Positions 1-7,488 of a DNA stretch of 25,382 bases are shown in pieces. Both the position numbers and the translations under genes were made by a program. Each line of letters starts with the position of its first letter. The first letter of the stretch is position 1. The DNA is from a virus. Location of the stretch: positions 1-25,382 of IMG/VR virus record IMGVR_UViG_3300028581_002068; one strand, given 5' to 3'. Under the pieces are notes generated by a model that was given only the letters and a program-made list of their open reading frames with translations, ran no database searches and was not told the origin of the DNA.

Positions 1-1533
1 TGTTTGAACATTAATGCCCTGGGGCACTGCCCAATTTTTAGTGCTGGGCTGCAAGGTCACTCTGGGCCAGTTCATGTACTTTATTGGATTAATGTCTTTT
101 ACATTGTCAGCACGGTATTGCAAGGTTGGCATGATTTCAGCAGCATGCCATTGATTGCCAAATATGTAAGTCATAGGCGGTTCCCCGGGGTCTGGCACCC
201 AGGTAAAATCAAATTCAATGCCTTGGCTGCACAGTTGAGTCCAGTTGGATTGATCACTAAACAATTTGGCAGTGGGATAGTGCATGAACTTGCGCTGTGT
301 TGCACCCGCTGTGTGATATTCTACTGTGGGCATGATTTCTGCTGACCACCATTGGTTTCCAAACACATAGATCAAAGCAGGATCTCCCGGGTCAGGCTCC
401 CAAGACCAATCAAATTCACAATTGTGGTGTTTTACAAATTTGTCAGGATTGCTTTTGCGTTGTGCCTTGGGGTGATTCATGTACTTGATGTGTACAGCAC
501 CTGCGGCTCGATACTGCAATGCTGGACGTTGTTCTGCCGATAGCCATTGATTTCCAAACACATAGATATAGGGAGGATCTTTGGGGTTGGGCCGCCAACT
601 GTAATCAAAGTCTTCAATGTCGTCCAACAATTCAAAATTATCAGGCGCGGCTGCCGCCGTGGCCTTGATACAATCTATGTACTTGGTTTCCACTGCACCG
701 GGGACAGCATATGTCACTGTGGGCTCAAGCACAGCACGGTTCCATTGATTTCCAAACACATAGATCAAAGGTGGATCAAAAGGATTGGGTTCCCAGGAGT
801 GATCAAAATTGTCCACGGTCAGCTTGTGTTGGAACGAACTGGGCTGTGGTAGTCTACATGTTCGATCAGACATGTACTTGACTTCTGTTGCTCCTGGTAC
901 CACGTACTTTAAACTGACCTTGTGCTGAGGTGGGTGCCATTGATTACCCCAGGCATATATGTATGGTGGGTCTTTGGGATTTGGCACCCAGGACCAATCC
1001 CACTCACTTTGATCAATATCTTCGCATTCTTGCCAATTGTGTTTGCTCTGGGGCAGTTGTGCCATTGGCCAGTCTAAAAATTTCTGTTGTGTGGCACCAG
1101 GCACTGTGTAGGTTACCGTAGGCATGACTGTGCCGGACCAGTGCTGATTGCCAAACACATAGATGAAAGGGGGTTCCCAGGGATGAGGCATCCATGAATA
1201 ATCAAACTCACATTCGACCAAGGTTGTGTAATTTTGTTCATGTGGTCGGACTGGCACCAGTGCAGTGTGATGATAGTACTGTAATGTTTGAGCTTGTGTG
1301 GGCACAAGGCATGCACCAAACACGCCATCCCATTGTGATGGCCATGCATGTGTGTATTCAGCTTGCCATGGCACTGGTTCAAAAAGCCAATCCCAGTCGG
1401 TATAGTCATATAAGTAATTGATCCACCAGAAATATCTTGTGCCACTCAACTTCTGTGCATGCTCAACGCTGTCAGCTTTACGCTCATGTTCAAACAAGCC
1501 TGGTTTTTCCCCTGAATAAAATACGTCAAACAT
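1..1533 (-). CDS. Tandem-repeat protein of unknown function (3' end beyond the left edge)
   Basis: The reading frame is open from the ATG at 1533 to base 1: 511 codons with no stop, so the C-terminus is missing. The first 109 residues are rich in aromatics and hold a weak copy of the repeat near residue 47. Six clear copies follow, starting at about residues 110, 178, 243, 309, 374 and 441. Each is 65-68 residues with the core FDxSWxPxPxxPPxIYVFGNQW, then a PTVxYxxPGA stretch and a K(Y/F)M-type ending. The repeats are visible in the DNA as a period of roughly 195-200 bases. I see no signal peptide, membrane segment or known catalytic motif. I associate proteins with similar openings and W/Y-rich units with T4-like marine phages, but from memory and without a functional name. 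A role in surface glycan recognition or transfer would fit the neighbours but is a guess. The gene starts on the same CATG as the plus-strand operon. Confidence 0.85.
   Translation of the reverse strand, partial: MFDVFYSGEKPGLFEHERKADSVEHAQKLSGTRYFWWINYLYDYTDWDWLFEPVPWQAEYTHAWPSQWDGVFGACLVPTQAQTLQYYHHTALVPVRPHEQNYTTLVECEFDYSWMPHPWEPPFIYVFGNQHWSGTVMPTVTYTVPGATQQKFLDWPMAQLPQSKHNWQECEDIDQSEWDWSWVPNPKDPPYIYAWGNQWHPPQHKVSLKYVVPGATEVKYMSDRTCRLPQPSSFQHKLTVDNFDHSWEPNPFDPPLIYVFGNQWNRAVLEPTVTYAVPGAVETKYIDCIKATAAAAPDNFELLDDIEDFDYSWRPNPKDPPYIYVFGNQWLSAEQRPALQYRAAGAVHIKYMNHPKAQRKSNPDKFVKHHNCEFDWSWEPDPGDPALIYVFGNQWWSAEIMPTVEYHTAGATQRKFMHYPTAKLFSDQSNWTQLCSQGIEFDFTWVPDPGEPPMTYIFGNQWHAAEIMPTLQYRADNVKDINPIKYMNWPRVTLQPSTKNWAVPQGINVQT
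36..1206 (-). repeat. Six tandem ~66-codon repeats within the left-edge gene
   Basis: On the minus strand the units begin near 1206, 1002, 807, 609, 414 and 213. Their FGNQW-encoding cores are very similar in DNA, and on the plus strand read as variants of ccattgatttccaaacac. Linkers between cores diverge strongly in sequence and slightly in length (65, 66, 67 or 68 codons). This is a coding repeat under protein-level constraint, not a CRISPR array or satellite. A seventh, degenerate copy lies upstream near 1395-1320. Confidence 0.85.
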
Positions 1534-2695
1534 GATTAGAATAGATGAGATTTATGAAAATACAATTTGGCCTTGGTTACAAAAACATCATCTTGGTGTT
1601 AGGTTATGGTGGTGTGAACCGTTTGGCCGAACAGATCCTGATAGTTTAGTTAATTATGGCGGTGATGAGCTAACTGATAATAATTATATACTATTATGGG
1701 ATCAAGAACCTATTGATTTGAGCATACATCAGCCTACATTTGAGTCTGTAATTACTCATAATAAAGATTTGCAAGCAAGATGTGATCGACGCAACAGGCA
1801 AAATAAAATAGCAGTTGACGCTGGCTATCAAAAACCGTTGATCACTGATCGTAAAATTGGTGCCATTATCACCAGCGAAAAGAACAGTGAGTACGTACAA
1901 CAAGTGTGTGATCAATTTAGTTGGCGCCACTATTATTATTTTTTCCATGGATGGGCAGCACTGGACTGGTATCGCGGTTATAACCGAACTTTTTTGATAA
2001 AGCCATGGCCACAACGCAATATAAACAAAACATTTTTGGCTCCCAACAGAATTGTCGCCGGGCATAGACTGCACCGATTGCAAATGTTGTATTGGATTTT
2101 CAAATTAGACATGAACAACAATCATATATCATGTCCGCAAATGTGTCCAGCTGAAAATATTTCAATCTTGGATGCTGTACAACCACTCAAGAGCATGTAT
2201 CCAGATATTGAATCAGTGTTTGCACAACAGACTTTGCCTATGAATTTTGCCAACGAGACTGGGCATCCCATGCAATCATGTTGGTTGGATTTGTTTGACC
2301 AATCAGCAGAAAGTTTGTTATACTTGGTTACCGAAACTGTGGCCACTGGTCACAGGCATCACTTGACTGAAAAAACGTTCAAACCCATAGCCCTGGGCAT
2401 GCCATTTATTATAGTAGGCACCCAGGGCAGTTTACGGTATTTGCGCAGTTATGGGTTCAAGACGTTCGGTGACTTGTGGGACGAAAGTTACGATGATGAA
2501 CCCGATGATAGCCTGCGTATAGAAAAGATTGCACAAGTATTGAAACTACTTGACGGATTGGAAGAGCATCGCCAAGACATATTCGAATCTGCACATGAAA
2601 TCATTGAGCATAATTGGAATCATTTCTATGGCGGAGGGTTCGAAGCCATATTATGGCAGGAGTTACAGGATATGTTGCATGAATTTGAACTTTAA
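1532..2695 (+). CDS. Putative glycosyltransferase with GT10/exostosin-like C-terminus (paralogue 1)
   Basis: The protein has 387 residues. Its C-terminal third carries the signature shared by five proteins in this window: LVTET (265-269), LTEKTFKPI (278-286), a small-residue turn around 296-300, and GFKTFGDLWDESYD (308-321). An acidic T/S-EK motif followed by a loop is typical of the nucleotide-sugar-binding half of GT-B enzymes such as GT10 fucosyltransferases, so sugar transfer is the best guess, not proven. The middle has FHGWAALDWYRGYNRT and an HRLHRL stretch that resembles the N-R-HR block of the paralogues. No membrane segment is seen, so it is probably cytoplasmic. No strong Shine-Dalgarno sequence precedes the ATG, and this ATG overlaps the divergent gene's ATG. 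The first ~400 bases are AT-rich. The end overlaps the next gene by 17 bases, so the two are probably translated together. Confidence 0.75.
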   Translation: MIRIDEIYENTIWPWLQKHHLGVRLWWCEPFGRTDPDSLVNYGGDELTDNNYILLWDQEPIDLSIHQPTFESVITHNKDLQARCDRRNRQNKIAVDAGYQKPLITDRKIGAIITSEKNSEYVQQVCDQFSWRHYYYFFHGWAALDWYRGYNRTFLIKPWPQRNINKTFLAPNRIVAGHRLHRLQMLYWIFKLDMNNNHISCPQMCPAENISILDAVQPLKSMYPDIESVFAQQTLPMNFANETGHPMQSCWLDLFDQSAESLLYLVTETVATGHRHHLTEKTFKPIALGMPFIIVGTQGSLRYLRSYGFKTFGDLWDESYDDEPDDSLRIEKIAQVLKLLDGLEEHRQDIFESAHEIIEHNWNHFYGGGFEAILWQELQDMLHEFEL

Positions 2696-3866
2696 TTTTG
2701 TGGTAGATGCCACAGTCAAAGATAGAATATATCCTGCACTGGCACGCCACCAGGCTAGACCATACACACAGGCCTGGCATGAGTTTGGCCAACACTGGCC
2801 GTACACTACTCCTTTGCGACTGCAAGAATACTGCAATCAACATTCAGTGCCCATAAACATTTTTTCCATACATGATACACTGCCCGCAAATACCTTTTAC
2901 CCCATTGGCATTGGGTTTTTTGATTTTGACATTGATTATTTTGCGCTGTTGAATGATGATGTACAGCAACGTTTACTTCTTAGTGATTTAAGATTGTTGT
3001 TGTACTATCACGAAGGTGACAATCCTGCCCGTATCAAGGATCGACTAGACGTATTGGTCAAACAACATTGCCTGCCAGCGGATTGCTATGTGTTTGTCAG
3101 TGCAAATTCAGCGGCCGATCAACTGCCTGGATTTGTAACTTTTCATGATTTTGAATTGTGGTACTATCAACGCAATCTTACCTCAGAGCCGTTGCACATA
3201 CACAATGAACCACGAGAACGTGACTTTACCTGTCTAAGTAGAATGCATAAATCATGGCGTGCCACTGTGATGGCTGACATGTGGCAAAATGGGTTGCTGG
3301 ACAATTCCTACTGGAGTTATTGTGAATCTGCAGCAGGCACAGATGATGATTGTCCCATTGAAGTAGACATGATTTCTGTGCGCACCAAACTGGAGCAATT
3401 TTTGGCAAATGCGCCATACGTCAGCGACGAATTGGATTTTAATCAACGCAATGACCACAGTGTATTGATTCCCAAATATCATGTCAACAGCTATTGCAAC
3501 ATTGTGTTGGAAAGTCAATTTGACGTAGATCAATCCGGTGGATGTTTTATTACCGAAAAAACTTTCAAACCTATCAAACATGGGCAAATGTTTTTCGTAG
3601 CCGGCGGTGCAGGCAGTTTGCAAGCCTTGCGCAATCTTGGCTATCGTGTATTTGACGGCATCTTAGATAATCGTTACGACCAAGAACCCAATCACACTTT
3701 TCGATGGATCAAACTATGTGAGTCTATAAAGACCGCAAAGGAAATGTTGCCAGAACTGTTTGAACAGTGTAGAGCTGACATTGAACACAATCAACAATTA
3801 TTTCAATCCTCAAAGGCTGGACGTTTAAATAAGCTATTAGAAAGCATAAATGAACAACATTGTTAA
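2679..3866 (+). CDS. Putative glycosyltransferase with GT10/exostosin-like C-terminus (paralogue 2)
   Basis: The frame is open further upstream, but I place the start at the ATG at 2679 (MNLNFNFVVD), which has an AGGA about 9 bases before it and gives a 17-base overlap with paralogue 1. That yields 395 residues. The shared signature is present: a glutamate block near 277-280, ITEKTFKPI (291-299), a GGAGSL turn after it and GYRVFDGILDNRYD (321-334). The N-terminal half differs strongly from paralogue 1, so acceptor specificity probably differs. A middle block (RERDFTCLSRMHKSWR) matches the R-rich segment of the other family members. Function as a glycosyltransferase is inferred from the C-terminal pattern only. 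Its stop overlaps the start of the amidinotransferase gene by 17 bases, so all three plus-strand genes are probably one operon. Confidence 0.72.
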   Translation: MNLNFNFVVDATVKDRIYPALARHQARPYTQAWHEFGQHWPYTTPLRLQEYCNQHSVPINIFSIHDTLPANTFYPIGIGFFDFDIDYFALLNDDVQQRLLLSDLRLLLYYHEGDNPARIKDRLDVLVKQHCLPADCYVFVSANSAADQLPGFVTFHDFELWYYQRNLTSEPLHIHNEPRERDFTCLSRMHKSWRATVMADMWQNGLLDNSYWSYCESAAGTDDDCPIEVDMISVRTKLEQFLANAPYVSDELDFNQRNDHSVLIPKYHVNSYCNIVLESQFDVDQSGGCFITEKTFKPIKHGQMFFVAGGAGSLQALRNLGYRVFDGILDNRYDQEPNHTFRWIKLCESIKTAKEMLPELFEQCRADIEHNQQLFQSSKAGRLNKLLESINEQHC

Positions 3867-4878
3867 TTCTTATACCAGCTGGCAACCGCTTGAAGAAGTC
3901 ATTGTGGGTCGCGCCTACACACCAGACTATTTTGATTTCATAGATAACACACAGGTGCGCAACCAACTGCAACAAATTCTAGCGGAGACTGAAGAAGATT
4001 TGAACAATCTTGTCAAGACCATTGAACGTTTTGGTGCTGTGGTCAAACGTCCAGACTTACCCAACAAAGACAGTTTTATTTGGCATCAAACCGAAGGTGG
4101 CGGCGCACCACTGCCACCACTCACACCAAGAGATTGGCAGATTACCTTGGGTAACAAACTGTTGCGTGTGTTGGCCATGTCAGAACTGGATAATATTTGC
4201 AAACAATATGGCAATGCAGTGGTCAACCCGCATAAGAGTTCATGGGATCCCGATTGTATTCTAAATGGCGCATCAGCATCATGCATTGTACGTGTGGGCC
4301 GTGATGTGTTCTTTGACAATTCAGACTTTTTACGTCCCGAACAAACTCGTTGGATTATGGACAATGTGTTAGGACCAGAATATAGAGTACACGAAGCCAT
4401 CACGGACGGTCACGGCGATGCTGTGTTTGCTATATTGAAGCCTGGTGTGTTGCTTTCAAGCAAGCATGATGTGAACTTGAACTTGGCCGCAGACTTTCCT
4501 GGATGGGATGTTTGCAAAATCTGGGATAGTTCAATATGGGCTGCCATGGAGGTTGGCAAGTTCAAGTATGAACAAAGCCCGGGTGCTTGGTATGTACAAG
4601 GACAAACACCCACACCTGAATTTACAGACTTTGTTGACACTTATCTCACCAAGTGGACTGGCTTTGTTGCTGAAACTGTGTTTGATGTCAACTGTCTTGT
4701 GTTGGACGAGTCACATGTTATCTTCAGTGCATATAACAAGGAAGTATTTGACTACTGCCGCAAGCATCGGATTGAGCCTATTATCAGTGAACTGCGTCAC
4801 AGTTACTTTTGGGATGGTGGTATCAGTTGTTGCACCCAAGACATTCGCAGACGCGGTGGCTTAGAGACTTACCTTTGA
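3850..4878 (+). CDS. Amidinotransferase (glycine amidinotransferase/StrB-like)
   Basis: The protein has 342 residues. The family transfers the amidino group of arginine to a primary amine through a Cys thioimidate intermediate. The opening WQPLEEVIVG (11-20), a DGHGDAVF block with His188 and Asp190, and the C-terminal GGISCCTQDIRRRGGLETY are the evidence. The last closely matches the active-site segment of human AGAT, GGFHCWTCDVRRRG, so Cys327 is the expected nucleophile. It is somewhat shorter than AGAT (about 420 residues) and near the length of the bacterial aminoglycoside-pathway enzymes. The acceptor is unknown; in this context an amino-sugar or amine on a glycan is plausible. It is the last gene of the plus operon, and its stop overlaps the convergent minus-strand gene by 10 bases. 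An arginine deiminase-like hydrolase is a less likely alternative. Confidence 0.88.
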   Translation: MNNIVNSYTSWQPLEEVIVGRAYTPDYFDFIDNTQVRNQLQQILAETEEDLNNLVKTIERFGAVVKRPDLPNKDSFIWHQTEGGGAPLPPLTPRDWQITLGNKLLRVLAMSELDNICKQYGNAVVNPHKSSWDPDCILNGASASCIVRVGRDVFFDNSDFLRPEQTRWIMDNVLGPEYRVHEAITDGHGDAVFAILKPGVLLSSKHDVNLNLAADFPGWDVCKIWDSSIWAAMEVGKFKYEQSPGAWYVQGQTPTPEFTDFVDTYLTKWTGFVAETVFDVNCLVLDESHVIFSAYNKEVFDYCRKHRIEPIISELRHSYFWDGGISCCTQDIRRRGGLETYL

Positions 4879-5096
4879 TCGTCTAGTATTTTTCTGATGT
4901 GGCGCACGTTGCGGATTTCTTTGTAGATCTTGTATACACCTACAGGTCCGCGATTGGCAAACACCCAAGGAAACACACCGTGTATGTAACTTTTGACAGC
5001 AATAGCCACTAGCCCGTTGCTTTGTTTGAAACTGTGAGCTAGATGAGTCCAGTAGCCCATGTCAGAATCTTGTAAGTGTTGTCTTGCTGATTTCAT
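4869..5096 (-). CDS. Small DUF6356-like protein with one hydrophobic segment
   Basis: The protein has 75 residues. After a polar start it shows a YWTHLAHSFK stretch, a hydrophobic segment about residues 28-46 containing a conserved-looking YIHGVFPWVF, and a basic C-terminus. The H-rich start followed by an 'IHG-P-F' hydrophobic segment resembles the DUF6356 family of small, probably membrane-associated proteins. The family match is from memory and moderate. It is the last gene of the 23-gene minus-strand string, 9 bases after the methyltransferase, and ends convergently inside the last codons of the amidinotransferase gene. No Shine-Dalgarno sequence is obvious, so it probably relies on coupling. 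An internal Met (residue 13, MGYWTHL) is an alternative start. Confidence 0.65.
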   Translation of the reverse strand: MKSARQHLQDSDMGYWTHLAHSFKQSNGLVAIAVKSYIHGVFPWVFANRGPVGVYKIYKEIRNVRHIRKILDDQR

Positions 5097-5105
5097 AAGT
5101 GCAAT

Positions 5106-5891
5106 TCAAGGCTTTCCATTTTGATAAAATCTATTGGCAGTATCGTCAGAGCCTAATACAGGGGTCATTAGCAGTTCTCCTAAGCTTCTAGGCCAGGCTA
5201 ATATACTCATCAATCCACTTTTGCCAAAAATATTGTCAGTGTTGCCGGTAAAATTAGCAGGATTGTAGTTGTTGATTTGAGCCCAGTAAAATCTATATCT
5301 CTGCTCACCCAGCAGTAGGTATATATCTTTGAGGTCTGGTGATTCATGCGCTTCGTAGTAGATCACAGGGCAGTGTTGTTGTATGATTTGTCTACATCCT
5401 TGTAGCACTTGTAATTCGTGTCCCTCTGCATCAATTTTGATAAAATCTGGCAGCATCAATCCAGCAGTATCTAAATCAATGGCATTGACTGGAATTCCAG
5501 CGTTGTCATTAACAACTCTTACAGCCCCAAAATTGCTGACCTGGGCGGGGTCATAGTCCGAGATATAACAAGTTGATCTAGCATTGCTTACAGCATATTG
5601 TCCCAGAAATACATTGTCAAAATCTTCGGTGTTTTTTTCCAGCAGTGCATAGTTGCCAGGATGTGGCTCAAATGCATACACACGTTGAGCCCGAGTGGCA
5701 AATGCTGTGGTATGATACCCTATGTTGGCTCCCACATCATACACCACAGAACTATCACTTAAAAAACTCAGAATAAAATCAATTTCGCATTGACTGTATT
5801 CCCCATAATGTTCAAGGCTAGCACCAATCATTAGATCATTGCTGTTGTACCAGAACTGATCACAGTATCGAGTTTGAGTAGACTTGATCAT
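5106..5891 (-). CDS. FkbM-family SAM-dependent methyltransferase
   Basis: The protein has 261 residues, a usual FkbM length. FkbM enzymes O-methylate sugars and polyketides. Motif I is VVYDVGANIGYHT (49-61), motif II is FEPHPGN (74-80), and the family hallmark IKIDAEGHE is at 151-159. The C-terminal 80 residues (tyrosine/asparagine-rich, ending GLMSILAWPR and beyond) are less typical and may bind the acceptor. The start ATG overlaps the stop of the carbamoyltransferase gene by four bases (ATGA), indicating coupling. Methylation and carbamoylation of the same sugar is a reasonable inference. The methyl acceptor cannot be read from the sequence. Confidence 0.92.
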   Translation of the reverse strand: MIKSTQTRYCDQFWYNSNDLMIGASLEHYGEYSQCEIDFILSFLSDSSVVYDVGANIGYHTTAFATRAQRVYAFEPHPGNYALLEKNTEDFDNVFLGQYAVSNARSTCYISDYDPAQVSNFGAVRVVNDNAGIPVNAIDLDTAGLMLPDFIKIDAEGHELQVLQGCRQIIQQHCPVIYYEAHESPDLKDIYLLLGEQRYRFYWAQINNYNPANFTGNTDNIFGKSGLMSILAWPRSLGELLMTPVLGSDDTANRFYQNGKP

Positions 5892-7390
5892 GAATGTACC
5901 TTTACATCATATTCATATTCAAAACGATCCGCATCTGCTCGATTGTTGACCATGGGCTTGCCACGTATGTTCAAACTGGTGTTCAGCAACATGGGGCAAC
6001 CGGTTTGGGCATACCATGCTTCCAACAACTGTCTTATTCCTGATCCGTCCTTTGCCACCGTTTGTACTCTACTGGTGCCATCAACATGACATATAGCAGG
6101 GTAAACATTAGGTTGGCGACAACGAGCGACTGACTGCATATAATTGTGAGTATGCCAGCCAGACTCGATGTCAAAGTAATCATCAGCCAGTTCAGCCAAT
6201 ATGACAGGGGCGAAGGGTCTGAACTTTTGTCTGCGTTTGATTTCATTTACTCTGTCCTTGATTTCTGCACCACGGGGGTCTGCAAGTAGGCTCCGGTTGC
6301 CCAACGCTCTGGGCCCAAATTCAGCGCGACCGTTAGCCACTCCAACAATGCCAGTGCCGAGTAAAGTCCTAACAACACTATCGACAGGATAAGGGCCAGC
6401 AATATTGTGACCAAGGAAAGCATTGCGCCAATGCAGCCTCTTACCATACGCAAGAGCAGCAGCGCCAAGACTTGATCCGGCGTCTCCGGGGTTGGGCATG
6501 ATCCAAATATTGTCAAAGTATTCTCCTAAGTTTCGATTAGCCAAGCAGTTGAGTGCAACACCACCTTGATACACAAGATTGGTACTGAACTTGAAGTCTC
6601 TAGCACGTTGCATGACATTGCCTATCAAGCGTTCTAACAATGTTTGAGCACTAGCAGCAATGTCTTCATTGCTGAGACTGCCCATGAACTCGTCATTGAC
6701 TCCGGTGTGTAAGTTTTGTCCAAACTCTATTTCATCTAGATCACGAATCAACACTGCTTCCATAACATGATGGTAACTGTCTCTGCCATATGCAGCCATG
6801 CCCATGGTGATGTATTCTTCGTCTAGTGGGTGTAGGCCCACACGCTTAGTAATTGCACTATAAAAGAGACCCAGGCTGTGAGGGTAATGTTGTCCCCATA
6901 ATCGTAGGTACCGTGCTCGTCCTTGTCCATCATATTCTGCTCCCCAGATTGATATTGTGTCCCATTCGCCTATGGCGTCAATTACCACTACAGTGGCACG
7001 ATCATACGGGCTTGTTTGAAAGCCACCCGCAGCGTGTGAAAGATGATGATTGAAACTATGCACCTGCTTGGGTTTAATACGGCCTTGCAGTTGTGATTTT
7101 AAAATTTGGTTGACCGTTATTTTGTCCCATTCAACCCCCTGACCAGCATATAATTGTCGAAGTTGTTTGAGCCACGGCCGTTCATAATATGCCACAATTT
7201 CTGGAGTGCAGGACATTGGTCCATAATCATTGTAATATATTACATCATCTATTAGACCTGCACACAATTCAGCATCATTTTTCTTTTTGCTGTAGCGTTC
7301 TGAGTGGCCGGCAAACAAAATGTCGCCTTGGTTATTGATCACTGTGGCAGCAGCATCATGAAATCCAGCACTGATACCTAGTATATTCAT
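5888..7390 (-). CDS. Carbamoyltransferase, NodU/CmcH family
   Basis: The protein has 500 residues. The family forms carbamoyl-adenylate from carbamoyl phosphate and ATP and transfers the carbamoyl group to a hydroxyl, for example on Nod-factor sugars or antibiotics. The N-terminal Kae1-like domain starts MNILGISAGFHDAA and carries the metal-binding NHHLSHAA block (His115, His116, His119) and the ITMGMAAYG segment. The C-terminal YrdC-like domain has GRAEFGPRALGNRS, RRQKFRPFAPVI and NTSLNIRGKPMV. It is slightly shorter than the usual 540-600 residues, ending soon after the last conserved block, but all core motifs are present, so it looks functional. It overlaps the 33-residue ORF upstream and the methyltransferase downstream by four bases each. 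In this cluster the acceptor is most simply a nucleotide sugar or glycan hydroxyl. Confidence 0.94.
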   Translation of the reverse strand: MNILGISAGFHDAAATVINNQGDILFAGHSERYSKKKNDAELCAGLIDDVIYYNDYGPMSCTPEIVAYYERPWLKQLRQLYAGQGVEWDKITVNQILKSQLQGRIKPKQVHSFNHHLSHAAGGFQTSPYDRATVVVIDAIGEWDTISIWGAEYDGQGRARYLRLWGQHYPHSLGLFYSAITKRVGLHPLDEEYITMGMAAYGRDSYHHVMEAVLIRDLDEIEFGQNLHTGVNDEFMGSLSNEDIAASAQTLLERLIGNVMQRARDFKFSTNLVYQGGVALNCLANRNLGEYFDNIWIMPNPGDAGSSLGAAALAYGKRLHWRNAFLGHNIAGPYPVDSVVRTLLGTGIVGVANGRAEFGPRALGNRSLLADPRGAEIKDRVNEIKRRQKFRPFAPVILAELADDYFDIESGWHTHNYMQSVARCRQPNVYPAICHVDGTSRVQTVAKDGSGIRQLLEAWYAQTGCPMLLNTSLNIRGKPMVNNRADADRFEYEYDVKVHS

Positions 7391-7488
7391 TTGTAGATAA
7401 AAGGATCTCGTTTGCGAAGTTCTTTCAGCTTTTTACGATAACGTATTTCCAAGGTAATTCTATCCCAAAGTCTGCGTAGCCATTTCAT
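7387..7488 (-). CDS. 33-residue basic peptide gene
   Basis: A short ORF starts MKWLRRLWDRI and ends RDPFIYK. It is supported by position and signals: AAGGAG about 5 bases before its ATG, a start overlapping the stop of the upstream gene (ATGA), and a stop overlapping the carbamoyltransferase start (ATGA). The peptide is strongly basic (about 12 Lys/Arg in 33), predicted helical and amphipathic, with Trp3 and Trp8. It has no Cys. I associate short K/R-rich peptides ending in DPFIY with T4-like marine phages, from memory. Possible roles are a membrane- or RNA-binding peptide, a translational coupler, or, much less likely, a substrate of one of the radical SAM enzymes. Confidence 0.8.
   Translation of the reverse strand: MKWLRRLWDRITLEIRYRKKLKELRKRDPFIYK

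Noticed and set aside
36-1206. Regular ~195-base repetition as a possible CRISPR array or satellite
   Set aside because: The units are far too long and diverged for CRISPR, differ by whole codons in length and conserve amino acids over bases. They are coding repeats.
4-1421. Plus-strand open frames across the left end
   Set aside because: They lie opposite the repeat gene, and their similarity to one another simply mirrors its repeats. The minus frame is open for 511 codons with strong protein-level periodicity.
2550-2678. Longer N-terminus for the second glycosyltransferase-like protein
   Set aside because: It would overlap paralogue 1 by 146 bases, its residues look like frame-shadow sequence, and the ATG at 2679 has an AGGA at good distance.
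4869-4960. Intrinsic terminator between the convergent operons
   Set aside because: The genes overlap by 10 bases and I found no GC-rich hairpin with a T-run on either strand around the junction.
6247-6516. Hydrophobic 89-residue minus-strand frame that looks membrane-spanning
   Set aside because: It lies in another frame inside the conserved part of the carbamoyltransferase gene, has no ribosome site and is a frame-shadow of Gly/Ala-rich coding DNA.
7387-7488. The 33-residue peptide as a RiPP precursor for the radical SAM enzymes
   Set aside because: It has no Cys, no Gly-rich core and no leader-like acidic part, lies next to the carbamoyltransferase instead of the radical SAM genes, and resembles small basic phage peptides. 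Kept only as a remote possibility.
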